This document shows, piece after piece, positions 58,106 through 64,000 of a stretch of 64,000 nucleotides of DNA. The translations under genes were made by a program, and so were the position numbers. Below the pieces are notes generated by a model. It saw only the letters and a program-made list of their open reading frames with translations, ran no database searches and had not been told where the DNA came from. The DNA comes from Pseudomonas sp. MTM4 (lineage in GTDB: Bacteria; Pseudomonadota; Gammaproteobacteria; Pseudomonadales; Pseudomonadaceae): NCBI RefSeq assembly GCF_019355055.1, contig NZ_CP048411.1:1488001-1552000 (forward strand), given 5' to 3'. The stretch's first letter is position 1; each line of letters begins with the position of its first letter.

Positions 58106-59596
58106 TCAGGTAACGACGTGCACTGTTTCACCTTTGTATGCGTATTGTTTACTCAACTGGGCAGACAACACCCCCTTCGCCCCAACCTCCCCATGTACCG
58201 CTCGTATCTCACTCGGCCACTGCTGCATTCCGGTCACAAACTCCACCAACCCTTTCTGATCCGCATGCGCAGAGTAGCCGCCGATACTTGTGATGCCAGC
58301 ACAGATATCGATGCGTTCGCCATCCAGGTCTACGTAGCCGCCTTTAGGTCCGTAGGTTTGGATGACATGTCCCGGCGTGCCCTTGGCTTGGTAGCCAACG
58401 AATAGGACGTTGTGCCTTTTATCGCCCAGCATGGCTTTGAGGTAATTGACGATACGGCCACCGCTACACATGCCACCGCCAGCGATGACGATCGCCGGGC
58501 GTGCGGTCTGGGCCAGATGCTGGACGATGCGTTGGTGGTCGCTGTGGCTGTCGATGGTAATCAGTTGCTCGAAGGCCAGCGGGCGGCGGCCGGACTGGAT
58601 ACGGTCGCGGGCCTCCTGGTTCCAAAAGGGTTTTAGGCTTCGGTAGGTCTCGGTGAAGCGGCTCGCGAGTGGCGAATCGAGGATGACGGGGAGTTCGGGC
58701 CAGTTTGTTTCGGTGTTGGACTTGGCGTCGGTGTTGTTCGCCGGCCCCCTCACCCCAGCCCTCTCCCCAGGGGGGAGAGGGGGTTGTGCGGTGTTGGGGC
58801 GGGCCTTGTTGATGATCTCTTCAAGCTCGTAGAGCAGCTCTTGGGTTCGGCCGATGCTGAATGCGGGAATGAGGACAGTGCCTTGGTCTTCGAGGGCTTG
58901 TTCGATGACGGCTTCGAGCCGCTTTCGGCGGTTGGCGCGGTCTTCGTGGAGGCGGTCGCCGTAGGTGCTTTCCAGCACCAGGATGTCGGCGCGCTCCGGT
59001 GATTCGGGCGGCATCAGGAAAGGTGCGTGCGGCGCGCCGAGGTCGCCGGAAAAGACTACGCGCTTGCTCTCCCCTGTTTGCGAGTAAGTCAGATCGATTT
59101 CGACATAGGCCGACCCGAGGATATGTCCAGCACGCTGCAACCGTATGCGCGCCAGCAATTCGTCGCTATCGGCCAGGGTGAACCATTGCTGATACGGCAG
59201 CGCGATGATCCGCTGCTCGACGAGGCGGATATATTTCTCGATCTGGACCTGATCACGGCTGAAGCCAAGCTTGAAGGCATCTTCCAGCACGATCGGCAGA
59301 AGCTTCGCGGAAGGCTCGCTGCACAGGATGGGACCATCGAAGCCTGCCGCGAGCAGGTAAGGAATGCGCCCGACGTGATCGATATGTACGTGGGTGGCGA
59401 CCAGCGCTTTGATGGTATCCAGCGGGAATTCGATGGAGAGGCGATCCGCGCCGGGCTCATCAGGGATCGATGCGTCGTTGCCTTGGAACAGCCCGCAGTC
59501 GATCAGCAAGCTGGTGGTGGCGTTCATGCGCAGTTGGTGGCAGGAGCCGGTAACGCCGTCCTTGGCGCCGTGATGTTCTATTTGTGGATAGCTCAT
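58106..59596 (-). CDS. Beta-CASP metallo-beta-lactamase-fold ribonuclease-like protein
   Basis: The 496-residue product has the MBL metal motifs ATHVHIDHVGRIPYLL, RAGHILGSAYVEI and FSGDLGAPHAPFL. Beta-CASP features follow: LESTYGDRLHEDRANRRK, then LIPAFSIGRTQELLYELEEI, SHSDHQRIVQHLAQ and GGYSAHADQKGLVEFV. It resembles the bacterial YSH1/CPSF-like RNA-specificity MBL proteins that cut RNA. A stretch within a loop reads LPPGERAGVRG and comes from an inserted palindrome (58751-58790). I chose the ATG at 59596 with AAAGGAATAACC upstream. It sits between wzz and tviB, an unusual place. Confidence 0.93.
   Translation of the reverse strand: MSYPQIEHHGAKDGVTGSCHQLRMNATTSLLIDCGLFQGNDASIPDEPGADRLSIEFPLDTIKALVATHVHIDHVGRIPYLLAAGFDGPILCSEPSAKLLPIVLEDAFKLGFSRDQVQIEKYIRLVEQRIIALPYQQWFTLADSDELLARIRLQRAGHILGSAYVEIDLTYSQTGESKRVVFSGDLGAPHAPFLMPPESPERADILVLESTYGDRLHEDRANRRKRLEAVIEQALEDQGTVLIPAFSIGRTQELLYELEEIINKARPNTAQPPLPPGERAGVRGPANNTDAKSNTETNWPELPVILDSPLASRFTETYRSLKPFWNQEARDRIQSGRRPLAFEQLITIDSHSDHQRIVQHLAQTARPAIVIAGGGMCSGGRIVNYLKAMLGDKRHNVLFVGYQAKGTPGHVIQTYGPKGGYVDLDGERIDICAGITSIGGYSAHADQKGLVEFVTGMQQWPSEIRAVHGEVGAKGVLSAQLSKQYAYKGETVHVVT
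58742..58790. repeat. Palindromic repeat inserted within the metallo-hydrolase gene
   Basis: CCCTCTCCCC (58759-58768) pairs with GGGGAGAGGG (58772-58781) over a three-base loop. The flanking sequence CCCTCACCCCAGCC is typical of an intergenic element known from many proteobacteria. On the minus strand it is translated in frame as LPPGERAGVRG without breaking the reading frame. Confidence 0.75.
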
Positions 59597-59726
59597 GGTT
59601 ATTCCTTTAACGATGTCACCCAATGCGCGCGACAAACTAGTCACGTGCCCGCTGAAAAAATAAAGCGGGATTCTAAACGAGTTTCGGAGCTGCCGAGTTA
59701 TCAGCAGCAATCCGACGGATGGATGG

Positions 59727-61007
59727 TCAGATCGTAACGACCGGACGACGCAGGTTTCGCACCAGTGCGATGAACAAACCGAGCATGCCGCCAAGCACCA
59801 AGGCGAGCGCGACGATCAGCGCCTTCCTAGGTTTGATGGGCCGGCTCGGCTCTACCGCAGCCTGGTCGATGGAGACCAACTTGAGCGATTCGGTATCGAA
59901 CTGCAGGGCACGCAAGCGTGCGGCCTCCTCGCGCCAAGTGGCGAGGTCTTTGAGGAATAAGTCTTCGTTTTCGCGACTGTTGAGCACTTCGATCTGGCGG
60001 TTGTGCTGGAGCAGTTTGAGCTCGCGGGCGATCTGGGCAATGCGCGGCTCGGTGAAGTCATCGGAGCGGCGCGCGAGCAACGCTTTACGCTCGGCCTCGA
60101 GCGCATTGCTGCCCATGAAGTAGAGCGGAATTTGCTGATTGTTGACTTCAGTACGGATCACGCTGCCTTGGCCCGTGATTTCGGCGGCGCCAAGGGATGA
60201 AGGCGTAGTGGGTTTGCTGATACCCAACGAGGTTGCGATGCGGATCGCCTCGTTAAGTTGATTGATGCGGTTGTCACGGCGGGTTTTCAGTTGCTGGCGC
60301 AGCGCTGCCAATTCATCGTTCAATTCGGCGCGCTTGAGGGCGTCCGCCTCGCTCAGCTTGGCGATCTTGATTTCTTTACTCGCCTCGTAGTTGGCACGAG
60401 CGGCAGCCATGTTCTTTTCCAATTGGCTGAGTCGATTGCCGATGAGGGTGTCGAGATCGGCTGCGACCTGCTGACGTACATTATTAAGTGAGTACTGCAC
60501 GAAGCCGTTGACGATCTGGACGCCGTTGAGGTCCTGCGGGTAGGTCAGCTGGATGCCAATGAAGGGAGTGGTGCTTTCGGCCTTTTTAGCATCAGGCTGC
60601 AGCAGCTCGAATGCGTCATCATTAAAGGACTCGAAGGTTTGTTCCAGGCTGCGGCCGGGCTGGGCCAAATCAGCGAAGAGCTGCTGATTGTCGCGGAAGA
60701 AACCGAGGCGGTTTTCGTAAGAATCGAGCGCAGCGCCAACTTCGGCCAATGCCTGCTTCGGTGACAGCTTGTAGATACCCAGGTGATTGAGTTCGTCCAG
60801 ATCCTTGATCGCTGCTGGTCGCAATACGCTTTGGACTGTGTAGTAGCGCGTTGTAAGCATGGCGTAAGCAAGCCCAATGAGGCCAGCCAGGATGGTCACT
60901 GCGATGATCAGCGTTTTTTGCTTCCATAGCGCGCTGACGAGCTGGACCAGATCAATTTCATCATGGGTAGCAGAATGAAGGTGTTGCGGGGGGACTACAG
61001 CGTTCAC
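59727..61007 (-). CDS. wzz: Wzz O-antigen chain-length determinant (copy 1)
   Basis: The 426-residue polysaccharide co-polymerase has an N-terminal transmembrane helix after DEIDLVQLVSALWKQKTLII. A long periplasmic, coiled-coil-rich domain follows (RLSQLEKNMAAARANYEASK). The C-terminal helix after the proline-rich EPSRPIKPRK is ALIVALALVLGGMLGLFI. Wzz proteins set O-chain length by controlling Wzy. A GTG at 61007 starts the frame. It is the downstream of two tandem wzz genes and clearly a paralogue of the other. Confidence 0.94.
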   Translation of the reverse strand: MNAVVPPQHLHSATHDEIDLVQLVSALWKQKTLIIAVTILAGLIGLAYAMLTTRYYTVQSVLRPAAIKDLDELNHLGIYKLSPKQALAEVGAALDSYENRLGFFRDNQQLFADLAQPGRSLEQTFESFNDDAFELLQPDAKKAESTTPFIGIQLTYPQDLNGVQIVNGFVQYSLNNVRQQVAADLDTLIGNRLSQLEKNMAAARANYEASKEIKIAKLSEADALKRAELNDELAALRQQLKTRRDNRINQLNEAIRIATSLGISKPTTPSSLGAAEITGQGSVIRTEVNNQQIPLYFMGSNALEAERKALLARRSDDFTEPRIAQIARELKLLQHNRQIEVLNSRENEDLFLKDLATWREEAARLRALQFDTESLKLVSIDQAAVEPSRPIKPRKALIVALALVLGGMLGLFIALVRNLRRPVVTI

Positions 61008-61235
61008 GTCGAATTCCGTCTCGTCGGTTAGGCAGCGCAGCGAAAGGCTGCGCGATCTGAAAAAGATTGAAAAGTTCCATCCAACCTTTAGCGGGTTGGC
61101 ATTTTGCCACCTAGATCACAAAAAACAAGCGGACCGATTAAAGGAGACGAAGGGCAAAACGCCGCAGGTGACGAGTGGTATCTATTAAGGGCTTTCGAGA
61201 GAAGTCGTTGAGCTAGCCGGTTGCCTAACAAGCGA

Positions 61236-61492
61236 AGAGCTTCGCCCCGGGGGCGGGCCTCCCACAGAAGCTGCGAGGTATCGTCAAGATTTGTAGGGCG
61301 CGCGCCCTCGCGGCGAATGCAAACGCAGGCCTGCCCGGGGGGCAGTGCGTGCTTCATGGAAATGCTAGGGGGTTGGGTTCATGGTCCATGACGATGCCAG
61401 CTACCTGAGCCCGTTCGCCCCGGGGGCGGGCCTCCCACAAGAGCTGTGAGGTGTCGCCAAGGTTGTAGGAGGCGCGACCTCGCGGCGAATGC
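61236..61492. repeat. Two REP pairs in inverted arrangement between the wzz genes
   Basis: The first pair (61236-61320) and second pair (61413-61492) each have a head such as TTCGCCCCGGGGGCGGGCCT and a tail in opposite orientation (CGCGCCCTCGCGGCGAATGC and GGCGCGACCTCGCGGCGAAT). They account for most of the 575 bases between wzz copies 1 and 2. No further gene is supported in that gap. Confidence 0.8.
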
Positions 61493-61582
61493 TTAGAACT
61501 GAGCAGTAGCGGGCGATGGAATGTCCGCGCGATGCGGGCAATGCAGAGTAAATAGGCTGCTGGAGCGTCAACAGCCTATTGA

Positions 61583-62860
61583 TCAGCGAAGAGCGGTGTT
61601 TGGTTCGTTGTTACGTGCTACTAGGCTGCGTACCAGCGCGACGAACACACCCAGCATCCCACCGAACACGATGCCTAACGCCAGGATCATGGTCTTTTTA
61701 GGTTTGATTGGGTTGAGAGATTGCAGAGCTGGCTGATCCAATCGGACCAGCCTCAACCTTTCCGTGTCTAGCTTGATGCCTTTCAGGCGGGCGGCTTCTT
61801 CACGCAGCTCGGCGAGGTTGGTTAGATAAAGATCTTCGCCATCACGCTCCTTCAGGATTTCTACTTCCCGATTGTGCTTGAGCATGGCCAGCTCCGACTG
61901 AATTTCAGCGATGCGGGGTTCTATGAAGTCGTCGGAAGTCCGAGCTGCAAGCGCATCGCGCTCGGCAGTTAGTGCTTCGGTACCCATGAAGTAAAGCGGC
62001 GCTTTCTGATTGGTAACCTCGGTGCGAATGACCTGAGTACCGCTAGGAGGTGATGCCGTCATAGCTGATGGGCTTGTTGGGGTACGAATCCCAAGTGATT
62101 CAGCAATTGTGATCGCCTCGTTAAGCTCCTGAATACGGTTCATTCGACGGGTCTTGAGCTCGACACGTAACGCTGTGAGTTCATCCTGTAATTCGGCGCG
62201 CTTCAAGGCGTCCTCTTCCAGCAGCGCTGCGATCTTCGCCTCTTTAGTAGCCGAATAACTTGCGCGCTGAGCCTCCATGTTCATATCCAGGCTGGCCAAG
62301 CGGTTTTTGATCAGGCTTTCAAGGTCTTCCGCGATTTCGCGACGCTCAAGCTCAAGTACATGCGCGACGAAGCCATTGACCACCGCAGCGCCATCCATTC
62401 CTTTAGGGTAGGTCAGCCTAAGCCCGACGAAGGCGCTTCGGTTGTCCGTGCGCTTGGGATCAGGAAAGAGCATTTCGAAGGCGTTTTCGTTGAAATCGGC
62501 AAATGCCTGCTCAAGCGAGTCGCCACGCTTCTCAATCTGCTGGAAAAGCTCTTGGTTATTCAGAAAGAAGTCGAGCCGGTTGTCATAGGATGAAAGCGCA
62601 CCGGCTACTCTGTTGATGGCCTCTTCCGGGGTGAGCTTGTAGATGCCGGTCTCGTTGAGTTGATCCAGGCTGCTCTGAGGGACGGGGCGTAGATAAGTTC
62701 TTGTCTGGTAGTAAGGAGTCGCAAGGAAAGCGTAAGCGGCTGCGATAAGCGTAACGACCGCCGCTATTCCGAGAATCAGAAGCTTCTGACGCCAAAGCGC
62801 CCGAAACAGCTCGACTAGGTCTATCTCTTCAGCTGTGGAGGTTTGGTACTGCACGGTCAT
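61583..62860 (-). CDS. wzz: Wzz O-antigen chain-length determinant (copy 2)
   Basis: The 425-residue paralogue of the neighbouring Wzz has the same architecture. EEIDLVELFRALWRQKLLIL leads into the first helix, a periplasmic coiled-coil domain follows, and SLNPIKPKKTMILALGIVFG forms the C-terminal helix. Motifs are nearly identical in both copies, e.g. TSDDFIEPRIAEIQ versus RSDDFTEPRIAQIA. The ATG at 62860 has AAGGAG six bases upstream. It follows ihfB in the usual pseudomonad order. Confidence 0.95.
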   Translation of the reverse strand: MTVQYQTSTAEEIDLVELFRALWRQKLLILGIAAVVTLIAAAYAFLATPYYQTRTYLRPVPQSSLDQLNETGIYKLTPEEAINRVAGALSSYDNRLDFFLNNQELFQQIEKRGDSLEQAFADFNENAFEMLFPDPKRTDNRSAFVGLRLTYPKGMDGAAVVNGFVAHVLELERREIAEDLESLIKNRLASLDMNMEAQRASYSATKEAKIAALLEEDALKRAELQDELTALRVELKTRRMNRIQELNEAITIAESLGIRTPTSPSAMTASPPSGTQVIRTEVTNQKAPLYFMGTEALTAERDALAARTSDDFIEPRIAEIQSELAMLKHNREVEILKERDGEDLYLTNLAELREEAARLKGIKLDTERLRLVRLDQPALQSLNPIKPKKTMILALGIVFGGMLGVFVALVRSLVARNNEPNTALR

Positions 62861-62994
62861 CCCAACTCCTTGTTATAAATGCGCTTCAATGCAAAGCAGG
62901 CGAACCGGAGTTAGTGCACGGTTAAGCCGGAAAGTTCGCTCACGCTGAAATTTTGCGACTTCTAAGAGAGAGATTATGAGTGCGACTGCGCTCG

Positions 62995-63279
62995 TTATTC
63001 TTCTTCGTTCACCCGATCACGCAATTCTTTGCCCGGCTTGAAATGCGGGACGAATTTGCCATCGAGCGGGACGGACTGGCCGGTCTTGGGGTTACGGCCG
63101 ACGCGCGGGGCGCGGTAATGGAGAGAGAAACTGCCGAAGCCGCGGATTTCGATACGGTCTCCGGTCGCCAGTGCTTGGGCCATTTGCTCAAGCATGGTCT
63201 TGATTGCCAGTTCCACATCCTTGGACGAAAGCAGCCCTTGTTGGGTGACGATACGCTCGATCAACTCCGACTTGGTCAT
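62995..63279 (-). CDS. ihfB: Integration host factor subunit beta
   Basis: The 94-residue HU/IHF protein starts [20 protein letters not shown]. The DNA-intercalating arm region is [20 protein letters not shown] and the tail [16 protein letters not shown] is typical of IHF-beta. As a heterodimer with IHF-alpha it bends DNA by about 160 degrees. In pseudomonads ihfB (himD) marks one end of the O-antigen locus and usually follows rpsA. Here a RAYT gene lies next instead, as far as the window shows. Confidence 0.96.
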   Translation of the reverse strand: MTKSELIERIVTQQGLLSSKDVELAIKTMLEQMAQALATGDRIEIRGFGSFSLHYRAPRVGRNPKTGQSVPLDGKFVPHFKPGKELRDRVNEEE

Positions 63280-63440
63280 GGTTTTCCCTTCGTTTTCAAG
63301 CGGCTAGATCATTTGGGTTGCGTTCGTTTGTAGCATGTTGTTCAGAGTTTGAACAGCCTGGACGATGGTAAGGGTCATTGACAGCTGGTGCATGGTCTGG
63401 GTGTAGGCTCGCCCATGAAAGCAGTTCGGATACTTTTGCT

Positions 63441-63632
63441 CTTGTTGGGGCCTGACCTCGGGGCGAAGCTTTTGCTCTTGTGCTGGCATGGGGTTCGCAT
63501 TCGCCGCGAGGGCGCCTCCTACAACAGCGTCGAGCAGCGTGCTTTTTGTGGGAGGCCCAACCTCGGGGCGAGGCCTTTGCTCTTGTGCTGGCATAAGGGT
63601 CGCTTTCGCCGCGAGGGCGCGCCTCCTACAAG
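63441..63632. repeat. Two direct copies of a REP pair beside the RAYT gene
   Basis: Copy 1 (63441-63524) and copy 2 (63546-63632) are about 105 bases apart and share long identical stretches such as TTTGCTCTTGTGCTGGCAT and CGCCGCGAGGGCG. Each has a CCTCGGGGCGA head and an opposed CGCCGCGAGGGCG-CTCCTACAA tail. A third partial copy (GGGAGGCACGGCCAGGGTGAGG) ends about 63683. Together with the ihfB leader they fill the 444 bases between ihfB and the RAYT gene. Confidence 0.85.
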
Positions 63633-63723
63633 AGGGTGTGGGGTGGGTTTGAGTTTTGTGCGGGAGGCACGGCCAGGGTGAGGCATTGGCACTACGCTGC
63701 GGGCTAGATAACAAGGAGTTCGA

Positions 63724-64000
63724 ATGAGCAAGGGCGCTTATTTTTCATCAAGCCGACTACGTGCGGGTCGATGGTCCAATGAAGGACAGATTTATCTGGT
63801 CACGGCAGTTACAAAACATCGCCGGCCAATCTTCCAGGACTTCCTCACTGCTCGGGAGCTGATTCGCGTCATGCGAGACGATGCGGCACGGGACTCGCAC
63901 GAAACATTAGCTTTTGTTGTGATGCCGGATCATCTGCATTGGCTGCTGGAGTTGCGACAAGAATCATTGTCGCGACTGGTAGGGCGGGTGAAGTCGATAT
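63724..64000 (+). CDS. REP-associated tyrosine transposase RAYT (3' end cut by window)
   Basis: The open frame from the ATG at 63724 runs to the window end (92 complete codons). The RAYT N-terminus is seen as GRWSNEGQIYLVTAVTKHRR and PIFQDFLTARELIRVMR. The HUH-type metal motif follows in VVMPDHLHWLLEL, and SRLVGRVKSI is in line with the family. RAYTs are single-copy IS200-like transposases that recognise REP palindromes. AAGGAG lies 8 bases before the ATG. The catalytic tyrosine would be downstream of the window. It lies between ihfB and whatever follows. Confidence 0.9.
   Translation, partial: MSKGAYFSSSRLRAGRWSNEGQIYLVTAVTKHRRPIFQDFLTARELIRVMRDDAARDSHETLAFVVMPDHLHWLLELRQESLSRLVGRVKSI

Noticed and set aside
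61088..61357. 89-codon minus-strand frame between the wzz genes
   Set aside because: It is translated REP sequence with no ribosome site; its Cys/Arg/Pro-rich composition comes from the palindromes.
63441..63632. CRISPR-like array near the window end
   Set aside because: There are only two copies, each internally palindromic, with no constant short repeat and unique spacers; these are REP pairs tied to RAYT.
63304..63714. 136-codon minus-strand frame upstream of ihfB
   Set aside because: It consists of translated REP copies (repeated AGAL.AN-like words) and leaves no room for an ihfB promoter; not a gene.

Overview
The window looks like the chromosome of a high-GC pseudomonad, most likely of the Pseudomonas stutzeri (Stutzerimonas) group. 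The grounds are from memory of gene order, not from a search. The run queE/queC - cpoB-pal-tolBARQ-ybgC - ruvBAC - YebC/PmpR - aspS - dps - cold-shock protein - slyX - HIT - OprD-family porin - proS ... arsC-wrbA ... hda ... purMN follows the PA0945-PA0976 region of P. aeruginosa. The ihfB-wzz-...-wbpM arrangement is the usual O-antigen locus of pseudomonads. REP-type palindromes typical of the stutzeri group are frequent.

Layout. 1-5.4 kb: the end of a BepA-type M48 protease, nadA, an acetyl-CoA hydrolase/transferase, tRNA-Lys(UUU), queC and queE. 5.5-10.8 kb: the complete Tol-Pal envelope operon, read on the minus strand from ybgC to cpoB. 10.9-15.9 kb: ruvCAB, a YebC/PmpR regulator and aspS. 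16.3-20.1 kb: Dps, a membrane-anchored cold-shock-domain protein, slyX, a HIT protein and an OprD-family porin. 20.2-28.7 kb: proS, a lipoprotein, a lytic transglycosylase, a TlpA-like thioredoxin lipoprotein, a YihY/BrkB membrane protein, an ArsC-like protein, wrbA, a DUF2069 protein, hda and an AI-2E/PerM transporter. 28.9-34.7 kb: a DUF2066 protein, purM, purN, a DUF3108 protein, a lipoprotein and dapC. 34.7-40.3 kb: two small acidic proteins, a thioredoxin, a Spx/ArsC-like protein, dapD, and csdA-csdE with a methyltransferase-like membrane protein and tcdA.

40.7-46.2 kb is accessory. It holds a lone DctP-type binding protein, a LysR regulator divergent from a CoA-transferase, an HMG-CoA-lyase-family gene, and a HEPN/MNT toxin-antitoxin-like pair, separated by REP clusters.

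46.4-63.3 kb is the O-antigen locus, read on the minus strand from ihfB: two tandem wzz genes, a beta-CASP metallo-beta-lactamase protein, tviB/wbpO, wbpP, wzx, wzy, two glycosyltransferases, a PglC-type phosphoglycosyl transferase, an acetyltransferase, an aminotransferase and a WbpM/PglF-type dehydratase. Together the last four genes match a UDP-QuiNAc4NAc (di-N-acetylbacillosamine) pathway plus its initiating transferase. tviB and wbpP would supply a HexNAcA sugar, probably GalNAcA. The wzx/wzy/glycosyltransferase core is visibly AT-rich and is probably acquired DNA.

The window ends in a truncated REP-associated tyrosine transposase (RAYT, plus strand) that lies beside two direct copies of a REP pair. 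It is the likely source of the REP elements seen at five places in the window.
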